This document shows, piece after piece, positions 1 to 7,049 of a stretch of DNA of 64,000 nucleotides. The number at the start of each line of letters is the position of its first letter. Position 1 is the first letter of the stretch. The stretch is from Rhodopirellula baltica. GTDB taxonomy: Bacteria > Planctomycetota > Planctomycetia > Pirellulales > Pirellulaceae. The position numbers and the translations under genes were made by a program. A model generated the notes under the pieces. That model was not told where the DNA came from. It worked only from the letters and a program-made list of their open reading frames with translations, and did no database searches. The stretch lies in NCBI GenBank assembly GCA_002901265.1, contig PPHI01000008.1, positions 46,505-110,504 of the forward strand, written 5' to 3'.

Positions 1-606
1 CCCTACGGCAATGATCAGTCGGTAGGTACTCTCGTACGCAGCAGGAATCGGTGTGGTGGGAAACAGATAGTAGTCGTCGAGCCAGTAGAGGAAGACCAGA
101 GTCGCTACAGACACGGAGTACCAAAACAGTCCCGATCGGCAACCACCAATCATTGTGGCGATCAGCGGAGCAAAATAGAACCAACACAACCCGGTCGCAT
201 TGATCCCACCGGTCGTGAATAGGACGCCGCCAACTCCGACGTAACATGTCAGCGCCATCATGTTGCCGGCAATCTTGGTCGATTCCGTCCACCGGAAAAG
301 CAAGAAAGCCAAGGGGGCAGTAAAAAAAGCCTGCCCTGGAGCGAGCGCTGGCAAGGGCAGGCCCATCACTGCATAGACCAGCGAATAAGTTGTGCCCGCA
401 ACGAATACGATGATGGCACTGTTGACCGTCAGGCGTCCAACACGCAGTTTTTCTGCGTCGCCCGTTCGATAGGCGCTGGGCAATGCCTGATCGACCACAC
501 GAACAACTCGTTCGCATGCACGTTGGACGCAAGACAGGTTCAAGGTAGCTATCCTGGTTTGAAGGTGTTCAAACCTAGCCCATTGGGCACTTTGTGACCG
601 AGGCAC
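1..606 (-). CDS. Partial membrane sensor protein (N-terminal part only), probably a histidine kinase
   Basis: My own translation of the reverse strand gives an open frame running off the left edge, so the C-terminus is missing. It starts with a soluble stretch containing SAYRTGDAEKLRVGRL, followed by about five or six hydrophobic segments, with TTGGINATG between two of them. That layout (a short 'R-GDAE-RR-RL' lead, then a 6-TM block with a TGG loop) resembles the membrane input domain of some bacterial histidine kinases; this is recognition from memory, and no kinase domain is in the window. The start is uncertain: GTG at 606 gives the longest plausible protein, TTG at 543 is an alternative, and neither has a strong ribosome-binding site. 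Confidence 0.5.
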   Translation of the reverse strand, partial: MPRSQSAQWARFEHLQTRIATLNLSCVQRACERVVRVVDQALPSAYRTGDAEKLRVGRLTVNSAIIVFVAGTTYSLVYAVMGLPLPALAPGQAFFTAPLAFLLFRWTESTKIAGNMMALTCYVGVGGVLFTTGGINATGLCWFYFAPLIATMIGGCRSGLFWYSVSVATLVFLYWLDDYYLFPTTPIPAAYESTYRLIIAVG

Positions 607-978
607 TTTTCTTATTTTGTTTGGGGCTATCCCTACAAAATGAACGATTCTGCTCAGTCAATTAAAATTCGAAGGTTTGCAAACATGATCGAAAGAAAGA
701 GCAGAGGGACGTGATTTCTCCTTCTCCTGAACACAATCGTTTCTCTCACATCGTTGCGACGTAAACGGCGGCTCTAAGCGGCGTTCAATTTGACGAGTGA
801 CAAGCTGGTGCCAATTCAGCTTGCACGCAAAACAAAGCGATCGGACAGTCGCGAGGCTCGGCGGGTGTAGACGAGCAATTGCTTGATCCTGGCCCCACCC
901 TGGTGCATCCCGTCAATCTCGGGATAGGATGCGACGATTGACCGAAGAAGTCAGGCGGCCCGAGACAAAGAAAACAGA
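607..978. other. Divergent intergenic region
   Basis: This lies between the start of the partial membrane protein (minus) and the start of the RNase HII-like gene (plus), so promoters for both should be here. The first half is AT-rich around 610-700. I see no convincing coding frame, RNA gene or strong inverted repeat. Confidence 0.5.
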
Positions 979-1977
979 ATGATTTTGATTGCGACAGACG
1001 AAGCTGGTTATGGTCCCAAGCTTGGGCCGCTCGTTGTTGCCGCATCGGTCTGGCAGATTGACGATGCGATCCTTGCTGACCATTCGCGAGAGACTCTCCA
1101 GAGCGTCTTTAAAGCCTACCGGGATCCGGTGAGTGTCCTGTCCTCTCGCGTGATCGTTAACGATTCGAAAGCGGTGTTCCAGCCGAAGAAAGGCAAGGCA
1201 ATTCACTCCACCGCCCGTCCCGTCGTCCCGCCTTATCATGTCTTGCAGTGGGTGACCAAAGCCGGTTGGCTTGCGTACCGCGGCAATGAAGCGACACTGC
1301 GTTTGACCCGCGACCTCGCCGGTGACGATCACGAAGACCTAGTGGCGACACCGTGGTTGAATCAATTTGCGAGCGAGCAAATCGACTGCAACGACGCGGC
1401 GCCCGTTGTGGAGCACTGGCGCTGTCAAGGCTTGCGATTGCTGAATGTAAAAGCTCGTGTCATCTGCGCATCGCGGTTCAACGCTCTCTGCGACGCAGGT
1501 TTGAACAAATCAGACATCCTTGGTGAACTGACCTTGGGGCTTGTGCGCGAACAACTGGAGCTGGGATTTGCTGGCGACAAGGAGGCTGTAGAAGTCTTTT
1601 GCGACCGACATGGTGGTCGCCGCTACTACGCAGCGCCGTTATCGGTTGGGTTCGACGACACGCTGGTACAGGTGATTAGCGAATCAAAAGTAGAAAGCCG
1701 CTATCAAGTGCCATTCAATAAGCACAGTTTCGGTATTCGCTTTACGGTCAAAGGCGACACGTTCACGCCGGTCGCGTTTTCGTCGATGGTGGCGAAGTAC
1801 TTGCGGGAGAAAGCGATGGAATCCTTCAACGCGTATTTTCAGTCGATCCAAGTCGGTTCCGAGTCGCTGCGGCCTACGGCTGGATATCCGGTCGACGCAG
1901 ATCGATTTCTTGAAGAGATTGCCGCGACAATCAAGCGTGAAGCAATTCCACTGCGTTCACTCACGCGAAGCCGCTGA
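979..1977 (+). CDS. RNase HII-like (RNase H fold) protein
   Basis: The first residues, ATDEAGYGPKLGPLVV, match the RNase HII DEAGxGxxxGP active-site motif, with the catalytic Asp at residue 7 and Glu at 8. Around residue 58 VNDSKAV matches the conserved NDSK motif. VFCDRHGGRRYY near residue 210 supplies a further acidic residue in a 'D-x-GGR' context like the family. These point to a ribonuclease that would cut RNA in RNA:DNA hybrids. At 332 residues it is well over the roughly 200 of ordinary RNase HII and the motifs are spread apart, so this is a divergent paralogue rather than a safe rnhB. The ATG sits within the motif-bearing frame with no better upstream start. It is monocistronic and convergent with the next genes. 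Confidence 0.6.
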   Translation: MILIATDEAGYGPKLGPLVVAASVWQIDDAILADHSRETLQSVFKAYRDPVSVLSSRVIVNDSKAVFQPKKGKAIHSTARPVVPPYHVLQWVTKAGWLAYRGNEATLRLTRDLAGDDHEDLVATPWLNQFASEQIDCNDAAPVVEHWRCQGLRLLNVKARVICASRFNALCDAGLNKSDILGELTLGLVREQLELGFAGDKEAVEVFCDRHGGRRYYAAPLSVGFDDTLVQVISESKVESRYQVPFNKHSFGIRFTVKGDTFTPVAFSSMVAKYLREKAMESFNAYFQSIQVGSESLRPTAGYPVDADRFLEEIAATIKREAIPLRSLTRSR

Positions 1978-2023
1978 ACGTTTCACTAACGGCAAGCAAC
2001 GGTCTTGGCAGCACCGTTAAGAA

Positions 2024-2425
2024 TCAGACGGAACGAATGACAGCCGTTCCGTTTTGACCAGACTGTGGTGCGACAAGAAAGAAAGGCTGGTTGGTGACGA
2101 CTTCACGGCCGTTAGCCATAAACAGTCGCAATCGGACGCACCATCGTAAGCGAATCAAGCGACCGTGATAACTCAGTGGAGTCGCTGGTAAGACGCAGTG
2201 AAGTGATTGCCGGTCGGCCAACCCGCTTCTTAAAACTTGCTCTTGTTCAAATCGCTGGAAGAAGTGGACATTTAGGTCAGTGTCGCCTTTGCCCTCGGTG
2301 TACCACAGCACCGACAGCTCGATTGCAGCGACGCGATCAAGCGTGACACGTGAGACACGCCAGTTGGCGGTCAGCTCACATCCGCCTTCATAGATGCCGC
2401 TCTCGCGACACAATTCGATACTCAC
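2024..2425 (-). CDS. Arrestin-like beta-sandwich protein, or the C-terminal half of the upstream gene
   Basis: Read from a GTG at 2425, the 133-residue product begins VSIELCRESGIYEGG and holds the segment IELSVLWYTEGKGDTDLNVH, then PLSYHGRLIRLRWCVRLR. That pattern is one I associate with arrestin-like beta-sandwich proteins of planctomycetes; function unknown. The GTG overlaps the upstream stop as GTGA, which fits translational coupling of two genes. The same frame is also open further upstream to 2605, but that part looks like a shadow of the upstream gene. The alternative is a one-base deletion near 2440-2455, which would fuse both into a protein of about 497 residues. Confidence 0.5.
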   Translation of the reverse strand: MSIELCRESGIYEGGCELTANWRVSRVTLDRVAAIELSVLWYTEGKGDTDLNVHFFQRFEQEQVLRSGLADRQSLHCVLPATPLSYHGRLIRLRWCVRLRLFMANGREVVTNQPFFLVAPQSGQNGTAVIRSV

Positions 2426-3516
2426 CGCGGGCTGCGTTTCGGCGGCAAACCCGGTGGATGTACGACGACGGGATAACTTCGGCAGAACGATCGCCACGGG
2501 CGAGCTTCTCCAGTAACAATGACTTTCCAACGAATCGCGTTGTGCGACCCGACAAAGGAGTGCATCACATTGGATGGTAGGTCGAGAGTGAATTGTTGCT
2601 CCCAAGGTCGCTGTGGGTCAACTCGAACATCACGCTCATGACATAATTCCTGCGTGAATACTTCATATTTTTCCACGCGAACGTCGGTGCCCTGACGGTA
2701 GACGGTCTCTTCCTCACACGCTACCCGTATCCTTAATCGTCGTAACCGCAGCTTCCCGGATTGGGAGACGAACAGACGGTATTTACGGCCTGGATAAAGC
2801 GGATGGTCGCTGATTTCGACGATCGTCGCGCCCACACCAACAGACTTGCGAAGTTGGACTAAGAAGTAACGAAACGACCAATAGCCAATACCGGCGAACG
2901 GCAGGAGCAGCCCTGCCAAGATGTAACGGGGTTGATTGTGCCAGAATCCGAGAACAACGACGGCTAACAGGACAAACCAAACGGTGTTCCAGAGTAGAGC
3001 CAACAGCGCTGGTCCGAACAAATCAGATCCGCCGGAGTGTTCAGCGGCCATTCGATAGGTCAGTCGTTCCCCTGGGCTATCGGTTAAGAAGTCACCGCGT
3101 GGAACCGAGGGCATCCGTTCAATGCCTTCGGTGCCCGGGACGATGATTTCGATCGCCTGAGCTTTCTTTGCGAGCGCGGATCTGCGTTCGTGGCTGGCAC
3201 CGACGCGGAACAGACGGTACGCCAAGCCACCGCCACCGCTAAGGATCGCGGCGACACCAACGATGCCAAAGATCCAGCTGGAGAGCGATCCGCCATCGAG
3301 TTCTGGAACATTTCCGGACGGGTCGAATGAAGCGAGGTCTTTGAACTGCTTGAGTGATTCCCAGGTCGCCAGTTGCTCGATGAGCACGAGCGACAGGACG
3401 AACACACCGACGAGGAAGACTCCGGTGAAGAACGCGGTCTCCCAGAGCAGGCTCCGCAGTTCGGTCCCGACAAAACGCTTTCCCCGTTTCTTGCTCCAAG
3501 GACGAGGAAAACGCAT
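2422..3516 (-). CDS. Membrane protein with C-terminal arrestin-like domain
   Basis: This 364-residue protein has a basic N-terminus, a hydrophobic segment at about residues 28-48, a second at about 80-95, and a pair around 165-205. After the membrane part comes a soluble region with beta-strand character, ending in a segment (NAIRWKVIVTGEARPW, then YPVVVHPPG) that resembles the first sandwich of arrestin-like proteins. Function unknown. The next reading frame continues the same fold and overlaps the stop, so either the two are coupled partners or a frameshift has split one gene. It lies 59 bp downstream of the alpha-CTD gene on the same strand and may be cotranscribed with it. Confidence 0.6.
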   Translation of the reverse strand: MRFPRPWSKKRGKRFVGTELRSLLWETAFFTGVFLVGVFVLSLVLIEQLATWESLKQFKDLASFDPSGNVPELDGGSLSSWIFGIVGVAAILSGGGGLAYRLFRVGASHERRSALAKKAQAIEIIVPGTEGIERMPSVPRGDFLTDSPGERLTYRMAAEHSGGSDLFGPALLALLWNTVWFVLLAVVVLGFWHNQPRYILAGLLLPFAGIGYWSFRYFLVQLRKSVGVGATIVEISDHPLYPGRKYRLFVSQSGKLRLRRLRIRVACEEETVYRQGTDVRVEKYEVFTQELCHERDVRVDPQRPWEQQFTLDLPSNVMHSFVGSHNAIRWKVIVTGEARPWRSFCRSYPVVVHPPGLPPKRSPR

Positions 3517-3575
3517 ACGAATCTAATTCAGTCCGAAAGTAAAGGCAGAAGGGCCGTGGCCGATGGCCCCAAGCA

Positions 3576-3851
3576 TTAACGCGGCTGATCGGGACGACGA
3601 CTCGGGCGATAGAAGCCAAGCTCTTCGAGCGCCGCGTAAACTTCACCCAAAGTCTTTTCACCGAAGTTGCTAATGGACAACAATCGCTTTGGCGTCGCCT
3701 GAAGCAGATCGCGGACGGTCAAGATGCCTGTCTCTTCCAAGCAGTTGGTCGTACGGACGGACAAGCCCATCTCAGCGATGCTCAAGTCCAAACGTTCTTG
3801 ACGCAAGCGAGCTTCTTCTTCGACACGGCTCAGCGGAATTCGAGTGCCCAT
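3576..3851 (-). CDS. Free-standing RNA polymerase alpha C-terminal domain protein
   Basis: Residues 28-78 match the alpha-CTD of RNA polymerase. SVRTTNCLEE carries Arg33, Asn36 and Cys37, equivalent to E. coli Arg265, Asn268 and Cys269, and SNFGEKTL carries Gly64, Lys66 and Thr67 in place of Gly296, Lys298 and Ser299. These residues contact UP-element DNA in the known domain, so binding to A/T-rich promoter DNA is plausible. The first 27 residues form a charged helix-like stretch instead of the alpha N-terminal domain, so it cannot dimerise or assemble core enzyme in the normal way. An AAGGAG ribosome-binding site lies 6 nt before the ATG (3858-3863). At 91 residues it is a complete small protein, not a fragment with an obvious parent nearby. 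Confidence 0.85.
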   Translation of the reverse strand: MGTRIPLSRVEEEARLRQERLDLSIAEMGLSVRTTNCLEETGILTVRDLLQATPKRLLSISNFGEKTLGEVYAALEELGFYRPSRRPDQPR

Positions 3852-4004
3852 TCCAAACTCCTTTTGGTGGTGTTAGGCGAGTACGTCAAAAGGTAACGAT
3901 GCCGCACTAGGCCGCAAGTATTATCAATCGAAAATCGAAGGTTTTGATTAAAACGATTTGCCGGTATCGAGGTAACCAAGCGAGCCGAGGATTTGCTTGC
4001 GCAA

Positions 4005-4042
4005 ATAAAAAACGGTTGCTAGGATTGGATCCAAGCAACCGT
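4005..4042 (-). terminator. Rho-independent terminator of the response regulator gene
   Basis: On the minus strand a perfect 9-bp stem (arms 4034-4042 and 4012-4020) closes a 13-nt loop and is followed by a run of T (4005-4011). It lies about 30 nt after the stop codon of the response regulator gene, separating it from the alpha-CTD gene. Confidence 0.85.
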
Positions 4043-4072
4043 CTCAAATTGTCTTGCCGAAGCAGGGCTTAG

Positions 4073-4705
4073 TTAGACGAGGTTACGTCGAACGGCCCAA
4101 ACAGCAGCTTGTGTGCGGTCGGTCACGCCGATCTTGCGCAGGATGTGCTGCACGTGCTCTTTGACCGTTTCGTAGCTGATACCCAGCATCTTTGCGATTT
4201 CTTTGTTGGTCAGTCCCTGTGCCATCTGGCGCAGAACTTCGCTTTCGCGATGGGTCAACGGGACATCCAAGTCTTGGCTCAAGCGTGGCGTCGCCAAAGC
4301 ACCGGTCACGCGACGCAATTCTTCGCGGGTCCAAGCGGATTCGCCGTTTGCTGCAGTCGTCAACGCATCGATCAATCGCTCTTTCGGAGCCGACTTGAGG
4401 ACATAACCTGCAGCACCCAGTGCAACGGCACGAGCGATGTAGGTTGGGTTGTCGTAAGCCGAGTACAAAACGATTGGGAGGTCAGGATAATCCAGTTTCA
4501 GTCGACCCAGCGTGTTAAGGCCGTCACCACCTTCCATTCGAATGTCCATCAGGACGCAATCGGGGGTCGACTTCTCAACTTCGGCGATTGCTTCGGCAGC
4601 ATTGCATGCTTCCGCCGCAACGACCAAGTCTGTTCCCTCAAGCATCGCTTTCAGGCCCATCCGAATTACCAAGTGATCGTCCACCACTAACACATTCTTA
4701 CTCAT
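4073..4705 (-). CDS. NarL/FixJ-family response regulator (receiver + LuxR HTH)
   Basis: The 210-residue protein has a receiver domain at residues 3-120, with acidic pocket Asp9-Asp10, phosphoacceptor Asp54 (VLMDIRM), the Ser of LYSAYD near 82 and the Lys of VLKSAPKE near 104. A LuxR-type helix-turn-helix follows at about 148-205 (LTHRESEVLRQMAQG, then NKEIAKMLGISYETVKEH). It would act as a phosphorylation-controlled transcription factor. No kinase gene is adjacent; its partner is elsewhere. An AGGAG ribosome-binding site precedes the ATG. The 5' region contains a hairpin and promoter-like boxes, listed separately. Confidence 0.93.
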   Translation of the reverse strand: MSKNVLVVDDHLVIRMGLKAMLEGTDLVVAAEACNAAEAIAEVEKSTPDCVLMDIRMEGGDGLNTLGRLKLDYPDLPIVLYSAYDNPTYIARAVALGAAGYVLKSAPKERLIDALTTAANGESAWTREELRRVTGALATPRLSQDLDVPLTHRESEVLRQMAQGLTNKEIAKMLGISYETVKEHVQHILRKIGVTDRTQAAVWAVRRNLV

Positions 4706-4748
4706 TGATTCTCCTAGCTCTTGGGGGGTAAAAGCTTTCCAGGCTCAT

Positions 4749-4834
4749 TGAACGAGTTGCGAGTAGGTTGGCTCGTTCAGGTAAACTCTCTCAGTCATAA
4801 ACATTTATTATCGTCCATAAGCGGCGTCATCAAA
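4749..4834 (-). promoter_or_regulatory. Possible promoter and leader hairpin of the response regulator
   Basis: On the minus strand TTTGAT (4829-4834) and GATAAT (4807-4812) are spaced by 16 nt and could serve as -35 and -10 boxes. The -35-like box overlaps a 5-bp dyad, CATCA-AAA-TGATG. Downstream, an 8-bp inverted repeat (4772-4779 with 4749-4756) would form a hairpin in the leader about 45 nt before the start codon. Planctomycete promoter consensus is poorly known to me, so this is only a candidate. Confidence 0.3.
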
Positions 4835-4886
4835 ATGATGCACCCCGCCTCCAGTTAAGGCATTGTCACCACCCAAATCTCTGTCC

Positions 4887-4913
4887 CCCGAATTGAAATT
4901 ATCCCAATTCGGG
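4887..4913. repeat. Perfect 9-bp inverted repeat
   Basis: CCCGAATTG (4887-4895) and CAATTCGGG (4905-4913) flank a 9-nt A/T-rich spacer. It lies about 180 bp upstream of the response regulator start. It has no T-run, so an operator or RNA hairpin is more likely than a terminator. Confidence 0.5.
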
Positions 4914-5630
4914 TGAGTATGCGGTCATAAAACGCGGTTAAGGCCAAAATGTTCCGCGAACCTCAACTGGATCTCTTCTGCTACAACCAACACCTGGAGG
5001 CAATCAGCCTGCCCAGATTGGCCGGTTGTAAGCAATTAACGAACGCTCTGCGTTCAAAATTCGTGAAAAACGCGAATTTCCGACAGAGTTTATGTTCGCT
5101 TCTTCCGTTTTTCAGTTTATTGGCGGGTGTCCGCCGGTAGTTTTCACAAGAAAACCCTTCTGTAGCGGAGTCCCGACACCTCATTGTGGCAAGGGGACCA
5201 GCCTACATCCGTTCAAAACCGTAACAAATTATTCAACCTCCCTCCATCGGATCCCATGGGCCGTTTTGGCCAAGGGTGTCCCCATCGGTGCCTTACCGTT
5301 GTATGGGGAGTGATGGCCACAACAATGGCCCCCCACACAAGCGCCCCCGATGCCGTTCGAGAAGCAAGCCCCGGCACACTCTCGGTAGCAGGGGCAAGCA
5401 CTCCGTTTGATCTCACTCCCACGCGTGCATACACCTCGCCGCTGCTTGGCTGTGCACTTTGTTAACACCTTCCCTTCTTAGAAGGAGTATTACCCAGGTC
5501 AGCAGAGGACCTTTCAGTGAAAGCAATACAAGTATGATAAGGCGAAGCCTCGCCAGTCGCGCCAACAGAATTTCACATGCCGACGTTTTTCGAAGAACCG
5601 TGACAGACGGCTTGGGCGACGGGCAATCCA

Positions 5631-6629
5631 TCACCGGCCCACTAGCGAAGCGAGAAACGTTTTGCAAACAGACGCCATCTTGCTGCCAGCGCTCGCATTG
5701 GGGATCAATTGGCGAGGTGTCCAGTCGTTATCTGAGGAACTGAAACCGCAAGGGATCGGGGTGAACTCAATGCCCTGTGTTTCGGCAAGTCGCAGTGCTC
5801 GCTTGATGTGATACGAACTTGTCACCAGACCAAGACGCCTGGAGCTGTCCTGTGACTCTGTTGTCGCAGCTTCGTCGGTGGAGCCAACATGCTTGAGCCA
5901 AGTCGCTGGTGGATCACCCAAGAAAGTTTTCATGGACTGCATTTCCTGCGATGTATTTTCACCAGGAATTTCAAAGATGATTTCGTCAGGGACGCCCAGC
6001 GACACCAGCAGTTCGCGGCCAAGAACCGAAGGGTGACTGTCGCCCATGTGGGCGGTTCCGGTGCAGATGATTGTTCGCGTTTTACCTGAGTACCAGAGTT
6101 TGGCGACCGTTACCAAGCGTTCCCCGTCGGCATTGACTTGTGCTTCACCAAACTGGTTGCGGACCGCGTAGCCCCCGAGCAAGACGACGGCGTCGAGAGG
6201 CTCGGTCACCTGGAGCATGGGGTTTTCGCTCAGTTCGAGTTCGGTCGTGCGATAGAAAACTCCGGCGATCATCGAATTGAAGAACGTCAGCAGAAAGACA
6301 AACACCATGGCGCAGATCACAGCCGCCAAGGTTCGCCGCATCTTCCAGAACGTGATCGCCCCAGTAAGCATCGCTAACCAGAGAAAGCCGGTTGGCATCA
6401 CGAAGTCTGTCGCGCACCGCTCCGCTAACGCACGACCTCCGATTCCCCAGGTCCACGCGAAGACAAACGCCACAAGTCCTCCGGAGATCAGCAGCCCGGA
6501 CAATAATGACCGCGTCCAGCTCTTGCGCCGCTCAATGCTGCTCGCCACGCTGCTGCTTTGAGGTACCGCCGATGTGTCATGATCCGTTGCCACCAATTGT
6601 GCCGGCGTGTTTAAGTCGGAGTGATTCAT
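5631..6629 (-). CDS. YdcF/SanA-like DUF218 membrane protein
   Basis: The 332-residue protein has an Ala/Ser-rich cytoplasmic lead, three hydrophobic segments (about 42-62, 78-92 and 96-120), then a DUF218 domain beginning LDAVVLLGGYAVRN near residue 145. Typical family features follow: a Ser/Thr-rich strand IICTGT, SLGVPDEIIFEIPGENTSQEMQ and LVTSSYHIKRALRLAE. E. coli relatives (SanA, ElyC/YdcF) act at the envelope and affect cell-wall precursor or barrier function; the precise role here is unknown. It stands alone, divergent from the giant dehydrogenase gene. Confidence 0.8.
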   Translation of the reverse strand: MNHSDLNTPAQLVATDHDTSAVPQSSSVASSIERRKSWTRSLLSGLLISGGLVAFVFAWTWGIGGRALAERCATDFVMPTGFLWLAMLTGAITFWKMRRTLAAVICAMVFVFLLTFFNSMIAGVFYRTTELELSENPMLQVTEPLDAVVLLGGYAVRNQFGEAQVNADGERLVTVAKLWYSGKTRTIICTGTAHMGDSHPSVLGRELLVSLGVPDEIIFEIPGENTSQEMQSMKTFLGDPPATWLKHVGSTDEAATTESQDSSRRLGLVTSSYHIKRALRLAETQGIEFTPIPCGFSSSDNDWTPRQLIPNASAGSKMASVCKTFLASLVGR

Positions 6630-7049
6630 CTACTGCTTTATCAACCGCGAAAGTCTGGCTCGCAAACAAGGCGGGTCTTCCGGACCAACCCGTCACCAGC
6701 AGACTACCTCATAGAGTGGTATTGAAAAGGGAAGGGACTGAAAACCAGTCATCAGCTGCACGTCCTGAACAGATGGGTGGCGATCACAATTTGAAGACTG
6801 CTTTCAGTTGACTATGGATGATGCTTTTCTGAATAAGTTTGGTTCTCAGTCTCGGATGCGGCAGCGAAAAACGCCTTTTGGGTTATACTGCGGCGAATGA
6901 CGACAATCTTGTCGTTCTCGCCCCCCTGCGGATCGACGGCAGCCGAACGGCGGCTTCTCGGCAGCATTGCCTGATCTGCACCGCCCACCTCCATCCTTGC
7001 CCGAAGCGTTCTTCAACTTCGGACATTGTTTTTATCGCAAAGGACGAAC
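6630..7049. other. Divergent intergenic region
   Basis: This separates the DUF218 gene (minus) from the giant PVC dehydrogenase gene (plus). No credible coding frame is present. A TTATACT sequence near 6888 resembles a -10 box for the plus-strand gene, but no convincing -35 pairs with it. Confidence 0.4.

Larger units (their letters stand above)
4706..5630. other. Long gene-poor interval
   Basis: This 925-bp stretch separates the response regulator start from the 3' end of the DUF218 gene. The short open frames here have no signal peptide, family motif or ribosome-binding site, so I do not call any. It does contain a perfect 9-bp inverted repeat (4887-4895 with 4905-4913, loop 9), a small GGCGG-GTGT-CCGCC hairpin near 5122-5135, and a G/C-rich block at about 5170-5450. 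I looked for RNase P RNA, tmRNA, SRP RNA and tRNA signatures and found none. Confidence 0.5.

Noticed and set aside
2350..2580. Short plus-strand open frame
   Set aside because: Overlaps the arrestin-like frames; no start signal or motif.
5170..5450. G/C-rich block considered as RNase P, tmRNA or SRP RNA
   Set aside because: None of the conserved core motifs of those RNAs is present.
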